DNA of 64,000 nt, taken from assembly GCA_018398765.1 (NCBI GenBank), contig JAHBMJ010005817.1, forward strand, positions 1 through 64,000. The letters run 5' to 3'. Positions 16,225 through 26,690 of this stretch are shown here, piece by piece (positions within the stretch are counted from its first letter, which is position 1; each line of letters begins with the position of its first letter). This stretch comes from Chromera velia. Its lineage: Eukaryota; Sar; Chromeraceae. The position numbers and the translations under genes are program-made. Below the pieces are notes generated by a model. That model was not told the DNA's origin. It did not search any database and saw only the letters and a list, made by a program, of their open reading frames with translations.

Positions 16225-16449
16225 TCTGCTCCCAATTGGCTCAGAAAAGTGTACGTCAGAATAGGCCACGTGCGGCGGCGCTTGAAACCGATCGCAATTC
16301 CTCCCCCCTCCCCGGCCCCTGCTTCTCTCTCTCGCAAAAGATGCGAAGAAGAAAAAGAAAGAAAAAGACAAAGTCCCCCACCTTCCTTTTCCGAGAGAAG
16401 AAGAGAAGAAACTTCTAGAGAAAGTGCAAAGAAGAGAAGGAAAGAAGAA

Positions 16450-16880
16450 GAGAAATAGAGAATCGTCGGTCCGTCTCCTTCTTATCAGCCTGCTTTTTTG
16501 CTTTCAGCACGTTCGTCTGCTTTCTGTTTCCCCGTCTCCTTCTTGCTTGCTTGCTGCTTTCCTTTTGACACGCTCATCTGCATTTCGTCTGCCCGTCTCT
16601 TGCTTGTCTGCTTGTTTTTTTCCTTCCAGCACGTCCGCCTACGTTCTGTCTGCCCGTCTCCTTACTGTATGTTCGTTCTTTTCTTTTCAGCACGCTTGCC
16701 TCAGTTCCGTCAGCCTGCATTGTGCCTGCCCGTCTCCTTTCCTCCAGGACGCTGGGCCGCATTTTGTCTGACCGCCTCGTTCTTGCGCGCGTGCATCTTT
16801 CCTTCCAGCATGTCATCCTGCATTGTGTATTTCCGTCTCTTTTTGGCCGGCTTACTTCTATATTTCCAGCGTGCCCAGCT
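16450..16880. repeat. Imperfect ~60-bp pyrimidine-rich tandem repeats
   Basis: Units contain TTCCTTCCAGCAYGTC, then CTGYMTTYTGTCTGCCCGTC and TCCTT. About seven degenerate copies run into the GA block. Open frames here and in the following block are low-complexity shadows. Confidence 0.65.
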
Positions 16881-17017
16881 CAATTTTGTCCGCAAAGAGA
16901 GAGAAAGCGAAAGAAGAGAAAGACAGAACAGAGGGAGAGAAGAGAAACAGAAGAGACAGACAGAGAAAGAGAGAGAGACTAGGAGGGAGAGAGAGAGAGA
17001 GAGAGAGAGAGACGGAA

Positions 17018-17049
<32 letters not shown>

Positions 17050-17202
17050 TATCTCGTCTTTTCTTCACTTCACTTTTTTCGAATCGCTTCCTTTCTTTCG
17101 GACAGACAGACACACAGACAGACAGACAGACAGACAGATAGACAGACACAGACAGACACAGACAGACACAGACAGACAGGCAAACACAGACAGACAGACA
17201 GA

Positions 17203-17254
<52 letters not shown>

Positions 17255-17293
17255 CAGACAGAGACAGAGAGAGAGAGAGAGAGACGCAAAGAG

Positions 17294-17329
<36 letters not shown>

Positions 17330-17353
17330 GGAAAGAGAGAGAGAGCCAGAGAA

Positions 17354-17392
<39 letters not shown>

Positions 17393-17408
17393 GAGAGCGG
17401 AGAGAGAA

Positions 17409-17448
<40 letters not shown>

Positions 17449-17472
17449 CGAAAGAGAGAGAGAGCCAGAGAA

Positions 17473-17512
<40 letters not shown>

Positions 17513-17681
17513 TATCTCGTCTTTTTTTCACTTCACTTTTTCCGAATCGCTTCCTTTCTTTCGGACAGACAGACACACAGACAGACAGACACACAGACAG
17601 ACAGACAGACAGACAGACAGATAGATAGACAGACACAGACAGACATAGACAGACAGACAGACACAGACAGACAGACAGACA

Positions 17682-17718
<37 letters not shown>

Positions 17719-17807
17719 ACACACAGAGAGAGAGAGAGAGAGGGACAGACAGAGACAGAGACAGAAACAGAAACAGAAACAGAGACGTGAGAGAGAATGA
17801 GAGGGAG

Positions 17808-17849
<42 letters not shown>

Positions 17850-17895
17850 AGAGAGAGACAGAGAAATAGGGAGAGAAGGAGAGAGAGAGAAAGAA

Positions 17896-17926
<31 letters not shown>

Positions 17927-18047
17927 GAGAGAAAAAAAAAGAGAGAGAGAGAGAGAGAGCGAAGAGAGAGAGAGAGCGCGTGAAGAGAGAGAGAGCGCGC
18001 GAAGAGAGAGAGAGAGAAAGAGCGAAGAGAAAGAGAGAGAGAGAGCG

Positions 18048-18121
<74 letters not shown>

Positions 18122-18140
18122 ACAGGGGAGAGAGAGACCC
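16881..18140. repeat. GA / CAGA / CA microsatellite block
   Basis: About 1.26 kb of (GA)n, (CAGA)n and (CA)n. A higher-order duplication is visible: an ~80-bp non-simple island (CTATCTCGTCTT, then a TTCACTTCACTTTT and CGAATCGCTTCC stretch) occurs at 17046-17125 and again at 17509-17588, about 463 bp apart, with the same neighbouring simple repeats. The long Arg/Glu and Ser/Leu frames here are repeat artefacts. Confidence 0.9.
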
Positions 18141-19576
18141 CATTCTTTCTCTCCTTCCGTCCCGCGTCTTATGGATCTTTGTCTGTGAAATCAAGAGCAA
18201 TGAGATGATGGTCGTTGATCTTGAAACGGATGAACTCAACGCAGTGAACGTACTTTGAAGATTGTCATATAATAAATGAAACCAATGTTCAAACCATAGT
18301 AAGCATTAAGGAGTCATTTGTTGATTAAGTCTTTGCATTAATGTTTTTTAATTCAATGATATAACAAGTTATAAAATTTGTTGATAAATTTGTTTATAGA
18401 TTTAGACCTGTAAATTTTAGATCCATTATTAGGATTAGGATTAGGATTTATGTCCAGAGGATTGGCCTCCCGCCCCAATGCCGAATATCCGACGTGCAGT
18501 TCCCAAGGAAAGCGTCTAGACGCATCAGACCTCCCTGGCCAGCCCGCACAGGTCTAGCCTGTGCCGTAAACGGTTTACAATTGAAGAAAAAGCACACGTG
18601 GCATCATTTTTCCTTTATCTGAATGGCTTTCTCGTTCCGATCTGAGGCTATCTGGCAGAGGGGCAAAAGGCTGCCAAAAGCGAAATGACTTTTAGTGCTG
18701 AAACGTAAGAGTGAAAAGGAGAAAAAGAATTGAGAGAAGAGATTAAGACCAAGTGAGAGAGAGAACACGTTTATTTTATACTTTTTAGAGTAACCAAGAA
18801 CGTTTTTTTTTCCGAGACGCATAAAGAGGAACGGTAAAGCCCTCTCTCTTCTTATGGGTTGCTTCTTGTCGTTCTGTCTGACTCAGAAAGATAAAGTGAC
18901 ACTGTCAGGGAGAGTAACAAGAAATATTATAAACATTTTTTCGGCTTTCTATACAAAAAATAAAGGATAGTTCATATAAGAAAATTAATTATGTCACAGA
19001 TTCATTTAAATTTTCTTAAATTTAGTCTTTATTCTACCGTATTTTTTAGGAAAAATACATTAAATCTTTCATACGTCTGGATAACGCCAGGTAACGCCTA
19101 GTAACGCCCCGACCCTGACTCTACCTGAGTTTAGCCCTGACTGTATGTGAGTGCAAATTTCTGCGTGGCTTCAATCAGCTATATATAGCGTGGCACTGCG
19201 TGAACCAGTTGTAATTTTTCTTGCTTTCCGGGGCCGTTCGCAAGCTTGCTTGCGTCAGATGCTGCGTATTCAACCCACCCATGCATGCAGGGGTATGCCG
19301 GCCGGGGCCCTGACGCAAGGGCCCTATATATGTGGCCGGTACAGAAATCCAAATTCGGTTCAGCAGATTCGGCTATAGCTATAGCTTTTCGAATCTCTCC
19401 CGCTCAAAGAATGAAACCGACTCAGCATACATCTAGCTGCTTGTTGCTTCCCATTCACTACTCTGTAAGCGGCCAACCCATCAGCAAACGCAGGAGGCTT
19501 ATCGCCCTCTAATTATAAGCACAACTAATCGTGCAACAGTTGCCCACCTTTGTACATATACAACCTTGGTTCGAAA
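18141..19576. other. AT-rich intergenic region and upstream of the next gene
   Basis: 18.25-19.10 kb is clearly AT-rich, with no coding signal. Near 19249-19258 and 19310-19319 a 10-bp inverted repeat (CTTGCGTCAG / CTGACGCAAG) flanks CCCATGCATGCAGGGG, followed by CCCTATATATG at 19321, a possible TATA-type element about 250 bp before the ATG at 19577. The GCTTTCCGGGGCC 13-mer lies at 19223. The regulatory role is speculative. Confidence 0.4.
19321..19331 (+). promoter_or_regulatory. Possible TATA-like element
   Basis: CCCTATATATG lies upstream of the first exon of the secreted-protein gene, just after a 10-bp inverted repeat. The distance to the ATG leaves room for a 5' UTR. Supported by position and base pattern only. 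Confidence 0.25.
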
Positions 19577-22500
19577 ATGAAAGCGAAGGTCGCTGTTGCT
19601 CTTGCAACACTGGCAGCTGTGCCACAACCTCGAGGGGTGGGCGCTATGATCGGTCAGCTGTCCTCCGTACTTCTCAGCCTCAATAGTTTACTTAGAGAGC
19701 TCTATGGGAGCGGCTTCTTCGACTCCGACACTGATGCATCTCTACTCATGACATGATGTGTATGCTGTTGTCTCTTCGCATCAGCTGCTACGTGCCTTCA
19801 GAAAGAGGAAGTTGCTCCCTAGTTTCGCCTTCTTATCTGCGCGTCTTTGCTTTTGCTGCAGACTTTGCTGACTTCGCAAAGACCACAAAGGACCTCTCGT
19901 CCCTCTTCGACATGAAGGTCAGTCATTCCATCTATACCGTCATCTGTTGTTCAAGTAGCCGAATGTGTTGCAAAGCGTCGACCAACAAGCTCCGCACACT
20001 CTCCACCATAAGGTTGAGGCACTCAACACGAATTTACTAGTAAGCCGACCGTGTCTAAAGTCTGCACCGCCCTCTCTGTCAGTCTCATTTGTGCCTCTGA
20101 TGCTTCCCTTCCCTCCGCACAGGACTTGGGAGGATTTGGAGATCTGAAGGTGGACCGATTCGGTAAGCTGCAGCTGAAGTAACAAAGTGTTATACGTGCT
20201 TGTAATGAAGTCTGATGTTGCAAGATTGAGCCGTGCTTCTTACACTCCACGCACCTTTCTTCCCTCTCGAAACAGGATGAGGTCTGTAATGAGCAAGCAA
20301 CTGCGTGTGAACCGCGACCACGATGAGGTCTGTAACGAGCAAGCAAGTGCATGTGAACCACTTCATCCGTCAATCTCCCTGTTGGGCTCCTTGTGCAGCT
20401 TCCGATATCGACAAACTCGACCTCGCTGGTCTCTTCAAGGGAAAGGAAGCTCTTCTCGGAAAGAAGGGGGACCTCTTTGAGAAGAAGAAGAAGAAGAAGA
20501 AGAAGAAGATTTGCATCCCCGAGACAATTAACCCCACTGTGGCCGTCTCTCTCTGTGACGACGCCCCCAGTGCGTGCAGCGCCTGCCCCGTGGACACGAC
20601 GGTCATTGCCGTTGTTGATCCCGATGTCAGCGCCGCCGCACCCTTCAACGCAACTGTCGGCCTCCCCGAGGGCGTCAACTTCGTTGGTAAGTTTCAGCTC
20701 TTTCCTGTTCTCAATTGTCTTTCCCTGCCACGCCCCTCCCCCCCCCAACGCATGAAAACATCTCCAACATCATCTTTCCCTCTGCTGCTCTCCTCTATGT
20801 ACACCAAAATCTTCCAGGACCAGAACTCTGAAAGTTGCATGATTCCATTTTTCCCTTCAATGACTTCCCTGTGCAGAGCCCATTGCCCTCCTGGCTCCCA
20901 TCAACTGCTCCATCCCCACCGACCCTGTGGGCACCCCCATGGCCACTGTCGTCTGCCCCGCCCTTGACGGAGCGGACGACCAGATCACCCTGTGCTTTGA
21001 CACAGAGCCCGAGACCATTGACGGCCTCGTCACTGTGACTGTCGAGGAAACCGACCCCGCCGCATTCCTCTGTGACGAGGGAGAGGGATCCATCTGCGTC
21101 TCCAATGCAGACCTCCTCCCCTCTGCTCTCATTCCTGCATCCCCTGGAGATCAGCCCGGACAGGTCAACTGGTCAGTCCAGAAGCCGAGCGTCAGACATT
21201 ACTTTTGTGACAAGGCGGCACATTTGGTCGTTCAGCCACCCTCTTCCTGCGTGAATGAGTTGCCTGAATACCTGGCAAGGAAAGAACGCTTGGTGCTCTT
21301 TTGCTCCGACGACCGTTTTCCTGTCTCCCCCCCATTCTTGACTTGACTTGTGCGACTCTCTCTCCTCTCCACTCGCTGCATGAATGACTCCACGCAGTCC
21401 CTCTTTGGACCTCTCCTCTCCGTTCACTGTGGGAATTCTGCATTAATTTTCACACAGCCCATACATTAATTTTCTGTATAAAAAACAATTCTGGGTACAA
21501 ATTCATGCATGTCCGCAGTCCCTCTTTGGACCTCTCCTCTCCCTTCACTGTTGGAATTCTGGAGGTTCAGTCCGACGGGCCCTTCGACGGCTTCCTCAGC
21601 TTCCCCGGCTCCGTGGGCCCGATCGAGAACTTTGAGGTTAGTTAGTGCCTTCCATGCAGAAAGAATCATCTCGTTCTTTTGACTTCTTTCCCGGCTTTGC
21701 TGCGTGGATGCTGCTGACAGAACCCGTCTCTCGAGATCGAGCCACGCTTCTGTCACACATGGGTAGACATTGAGCCGACCAGAAAGGTGCAACGCCTAGA
21801 CCCACTCCCAAGCTTGTGCATTTGTCTGCTGTTAGAACCTTTTTTCTCTAAGAGAGTTCTTACTCGCCTAGTTTGTGTGGCCCTCTCACTCCCTGACAAG
21901 ACGCCTGCCTATCTGCACTATGGCTTGTTCGCTTGTGTAGAGAGGTGAACGGTGTGTGCATTCGTGTTGTCTTTGAATGAGTGAGAGGCCTTGTGCGTTC
22001 TGACTGATCGTTGACTTGGTCTGCGTACACGAGCGTGCTTAGATTACTCTGCCTGCCCGGCTGATCAACAAATGTGAGAAGAGAATCAAAAAACGTCTTC
22101 ACTTAGATGCCTACAAGGCTGTGAGTGAGTGACTGGTTCCTCTTGTTTAGGCTGAGTGATCGTTGACTGAGTCAAGACGCCTGCCAGAGGCGTCGAAGTG
22201 CGTCGTTTGGTCTGACTCACTCAACATTCCAGGAGTGCATAATCTGAATAGCGTTGAACATACGTCGTTTGAATCATTCTACACCGTCTTCGACATGTCT
22301 CTCCCTGTGCAGGTCGTGAGCCAGGAAGACGACGCTACGTGCGAAGTCACAGGCGATCTGACCTTCTCTTGTACAGGAACTGCCTCTGGAGAGACTCAGG
22401 AGGTGAGTAAGAAATTATTTAAGATGGGGGAACACTGTGGACTCAGGAAGGAAGAAAGAAAAAAAGGATTTTGTTCCTTCCATCATGGTCCTTCTTGTTC

Positions 22501-23393
22501 TGTTCATACACGCTTTCCATACCAGCTGTGAAGTTACCGAATGTGCATTTTCTGTTTCTTCCTTTCTGGCATTCATGTAGTGATCTCTTGTCACGACTTC
22601 TTGGTTTTTTTGTCTTTTTTGTCCGCATGCAGATCGGACTTTGCTTCAACTTCCCCCCCCCTGAGGAGGGCGCGACCGGCAACGTGACTGTGACTGGGTC
22701 TGCGGTGAGTCCGTGCTTCTTCCGTTTGTTCTCCTTTCTTGAATGGTTGGAGTCTTGTTCTACCAACTGTCAACTGGTCACTCATCTCATCTCATCTCAT
22801 CTCCTTTCCTGTCTGTCTGTATTCTCTGTGTGACTAAATCATCTGCTTTCTCTATCTCTTCTTTTCTCTGTGTGCCTCTCTGTTGGTACATGCAGCCCGA
22901 GGAGGGATTTTGCGGAGAGGGAATGGCGACTATCCCCATCATCGCTTCTCAGACGTCCGTCAATCCTCTGAATTAAGTGCTTGCTCTTTTGTGCAGCATG
23001 TCCATTCTTCTGTTCGTCTGAAGTGCTCTCTTGTGGCGTACCGATGAAAAGGATTGAGGCATGCACACAAATTTGGAAAGAGGCAGGGGGGCCCAGTGAA
23101 AGAATGGTAACTCAGAAAGGCAACCCTCCTGGTAGATACTTCACAGGAAAAAAAAAAACAATATATTTCTTTGCCATACTCGTTGAGCTCTCTCTTTCTC
23201 TTTCTCTCTCTGCCTGACTGATTGTATGGCGACACAACGACTGCATGCAGTCCCTGCATCAACCGCGTTGTGGCCAACTTTGAGTCCCTGGGAGACAACT
23301 TCATCTTCCCCATGGACCCTGCAGACCCCGTCCAGATTGAGGTCCGTGAGAGAGATGGATGGAAAATCACCAACCCCCAATGCAAACAGGAAG

Positions 23394-23448
<55 letters not shown>

Positions 23449-26095
23449 CTGATCTCCACCCAGCGGAAAGAAATGCAGAGGAAAGATGCCAATTAAAGGA
23501 CGGGCATGCTCCTTTCTGACATGCTCCAATTAAAGGACGGGCATGCTCCTTTCTGACATGCCTCCAATTAAAGGACGGGCATGCTCCTTTCTGACATGCC
23601 TCATACGTACATCATCTATCTCGCTGCATGGTTTCTGAACCGCTGACACACAACCTGCTTTCCTGCGTCCTTCTGTCTGGACGGATATCTCCGTTACCTC
23701 TTTGACTGATTTGACTGACTGACTGACTGACCGACTGATTGACGACTCAGTCAGGCAGTCAATCAGTCGGTCAGTCAGTCAGTCAGTCAGTCAGTCAGTC
23801 AGCCAGTCAGCCAGTCAGCCAGTCAGCCAGTGAGCTGAGTGAGTGAGTGAGTGAGTGAGTGAGTGAGTGAGTGATTGACTGACTGACTGACTGACTGACT
23901 GACTGAATGACTGACTGCATGCAGCTTCTTGTCAACGGGATCCCTGCCACCCTCGCAAAGGTCGCCATCGAGGGCTTCACTCCTGGAGGGGCAGACAACC
24001 AGGTCGGTCGGATATCCTCGGGGGGCATGGAAACCCTCAAACTCCATCTGCCTGGCAGGTTTGTGCGCATGTATGCGTGGAGCCGGGCTCTCTCTGTGTG
24101 TCTATCTGTGCGAAAGGGTGCCCGTCGCCTCGGGGGGCAGCTCAGCTCTGCTGAGATCAGCCGAGAGGCCCTGAGATCGCACGCACTCGCATAACGCATT
24201 TTTTCATTTTTTGGGGGGGGATCGGCTCTGTCTCTGTCACGGTGTCGCCCGAGTTCCAAAATGTGCCCCTCAAGCAACTCGCACGGAGCCGCGATCGCAC
24301 ATGCCTTATAATTATACTTTGCGCATGCGTGCCCCTCAAGTAACTCGCACGGAGTTGCTTCATATATACGGCGCGCGCGCGGTCCCAAAAAGCATACTTC
24401 GCGCGTGTTGCCGTGGCCCCCGCCCCATTGCAGCACACAAGACATGCCCAAGCCCCCGATGGTGTGCATCAATCAAATATTAGCGGACCCCCTAAATGGC
24501 CCCCCGAGGCACTCACCCAACTGGTTGGGTGTATCCCGTTTTGGATGCCCCACAATCCTAGAAGCACCGGACTTTCAGAGCTTGAAGCAGATCGAGTCTT
24601 TGACTCACTTCGCGACGTTCATCGTAAGTGTGCTTTCGGCACTTCATACCTGTTTGTTGTTGTACTTCTTTCCCGTCTCTGCTCCTTTCCACATCCCTCC
24701 CTGCATCGCTGCTTACATATAATTTCTGGATGATGACTGCCTGCAGGTGCGGACCTTCGGTACAGAGGCTGACACCAACGTCGGCACAGGAGACAACGTG
24801 AGTGGAGAGAGTCAACCTGAGTGTCATGTAACAAACAACTGACCATTGCCCATTTTGATTGCAGTTCTTTCCAGCTTTTTTTTCCCTTCGTGTGCTCATT
24901 CTCACTCTGTCCTTTTTTACCAGAGAGACTGATGTCAGAAGCGGCTGTCGGCATGTCGCGTTCCTGTCTCACAGTCATCCATGAGTCTATTTCTTGGTGC
25001 ATGCAGGACCTGATCACCGGCGAGACCTGCAGAGACAACAGCGGACCCGCCAACCTCTTTGCCAACGCTCCCGACGGAAACTGTACAGACAATCCTGTTC
25101 CCAACTTCCCCGGCTGTGACGTCTCCGATGACTCCGGCTGTGTCCCCGGAGCCTTCAACACCAGATGCAACTGCGCACCACCCCCGGCCGGAGAGCTCCC
25201 TCAAGGAATCTCTGTCATCCTTCAACAGGACGCAGGAGCACAGCTCCCTGACGACAGGACTGGCGGAGGTAGGTCTTTCTTTGTGTTTTTCTTTTCTCCT
25301 TCTTTCTTGTTTTTCTTTCTGTCTTTCTTTTCTCCTTCCTTCCTCATTTTTCTTCTTCCTTTTCGACGCCCTGTTTTCTCTCCCTTGATCATTTATCCTT
25401 TTCTTCCTTTCCGTGCGTTCCCTTGCACAATGCTTGTGTTCATGCAGGTACCCTCCAGTTCCAGTTCTTCACCACTGGCGATGCTCCCATTCCAGTCCGT
25501 CTCCTGAGTGCCACCCTCGTTGACGTCTTCGACTCCTCCAACGAGGACCTGGTCTTCACCGGAAAGCTGGAGAGCGGTCCGTCAGTCAATCAATCATGAA
25601 ATTTTGCAGCTGTGGGGCTTGCGTATTATGACACTTAGCTCTGAGAAAAGAGGCAAAGATGCAGCCGGTCTCTCTCTCGCAATTAATTCATCTCTTCTAG
25701 TTTTTTCTCTCACTCAGTGGTGAAGTCAAGACTGGATACATACCAATGCACAAATGCACGGAAGTTAGTCGGACATTCCTAGACGTTCCGTTGTTTTCCT
25801 TCCCCAGTCGAATTTTCGCTGTCTTCTTTCCCCACTGTATATTCATCCGGGTCTCTTTTTGGCTGGCCCTCTCTTCCCTCTTCCTGCAGACGGCACCGAG
25901 GTGACCCAGACCTACCCCCAGCCCCAAACCGCGTGGGGTCAAGCCTTCACCTCCTCCTTCGCTGTCAGCGGCATCGTTGCCAACCAGGAGCTCGAGCTCT
26001 TCTCGATCTTCCTTGATGACTCCTATGCCGTTGCACAGGTCGAAATCTGCCTCCCTGACGACGTCACTTTTGTGCCTCCTACTGCCCCTTCGTAA
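19577..26095 (+). CDS. Secreted Cys-containing protein, 16 exons, ~651 aa
   Basis: Exons by my model: 19577-19652, 19862-19917, 20123-20162, 20399-20686, 20877-21171, 21519-21636, 22313-22402, 22633-22704, 22896-22954, 23251-23341, 23925-24002, 24579-24623, 24747-24797, 25007-25268, 25448-25576, 25890-26095. All phases join and total 1,956 nt with TAA at 26093. The first 23-25 residues (MKAKVAVALATLAAV...) look like a signal peptide. Residues ~26-94 are Lys/Leu-rich and end in nine lysines (86-94) encoded by an in-frame (AAG)9 microsatellite. The remainder is beta-rich, with paired Cys and two similar segments (ITLCFDTEPETIDGLVTVTV; IGLCFNFPPPEEGATGNVTV), then a Cys/Pro-rich patch (CVPGAFNTRCNCAPPP). 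No transmembrane helix follows. I recognise no family; an extracellular, wall or adhesion role is a guess. Exact starts of exons 6 and 12 are the least certain. Confidence 0.8.
21388..21564 (+). repeat. Duplicated acceptor and exon start
   Basis: A ~50-bp stretch beginning CGCAGTCCCTCTTTGG and running to GGAATTCTG occurs at about 21392-21441 and 21515-21564, ~123 bp apart. The second copy continues into the exon-6 reading frame; the first breaks after GAATTCTG and is followed by two CATTAATTTTC phrases. The duplication therefore offers two identical 3' splice sites. Confidence 0.75.
23489..23601. repeat. 37-38 bp unit repeated three times
   Basis: CCAATTAAAGGACGGGCATG, then CTCCTTTCTGACATG, starts at 23489, 23526 and 23564 with almost no divergence. 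It lies inside the intron between exons 10 and 11 of the secreted-protein gene and is probably a recent slippage product. Confidence 0.9.
23702..23920. repeat. GACT/CAGT/GAGT repeats forming a long hairpin in an intron
   Basis: (GACT)n with CCGACTGATTGAC at 23709-23744 is followed by its reverse complement (GTCAATCAGTCGGTCAGTC...) from about 23757, giving a stem of about 27 bp with a short loop. Further on, (CAGT)n to 23830, (GAGT)n to ~23872 and (GACT)n to ~23915 can form a second stem. The last repeat ends at the acceptor GCATGCAG of exon 11. Confidence 0.8.
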
Positions 26096-26659
26096 ATCAA
26101 CTCCATATTCATGACGGAGACTGACACCCTGACTCCCATGCATTGTTGCATGGGCATCCTGACTTGATTCACCCGATGACATGGATCACTTTCATGCTTG
26201 GTTGTACAGACGCGGTAGAAAACTGCATGTAGAAGGAAGGAAGACGTTTCTGAAAGAACGGACAAAGGAACGGACCACTCACGGAAACAGAAGAAGGGAA
26301 GAAGCGAAAGGATGTCCTGATTTCTGAGGATAAAACGGAAAAAGGACTTCCCGCTCGATCGCCCACTCATCTTCACTCCTCTTCCATGCACTTTGAAGAC
26401 GTCAACATAGTGATCCGGCCTGCAGCGGAATCATGAAATGCGTCTCTCTGAACGTACCTCCGGTCGGGATCATTTACAGAGGACATGATCTGTGGGCGTC
26501 TGTCAGTGTGTGTATGTGTGTGTGCATGCATGTATGTGTGGGCGTGTTCGTCAGACTCCTTGCCGTCAGTAAAATGCTGCGTGCAAGAGAGAGGAATCAA
26601 CCGCGACCTCAGAGCCACTGAGCAAGTAGACAGGTAGAAGAACATACAGACAGCAGGAG

Positions 26660-26690
<31 letters not shown>

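Noticed and set aside
16498-18258. Long Arg/Glu-rich and Ser/Leu-rich reading frames
   Set aside because: They are translations of (GA)n, (CAGA)n and (CA)n repeats and have no unique sequence.
18420-18450. Interstitial telomere repeat (TTAGGA x3)
   Set aside because: Too short and not a known telomere unit; likely a chance micro-repeat in AT-rich DNA.
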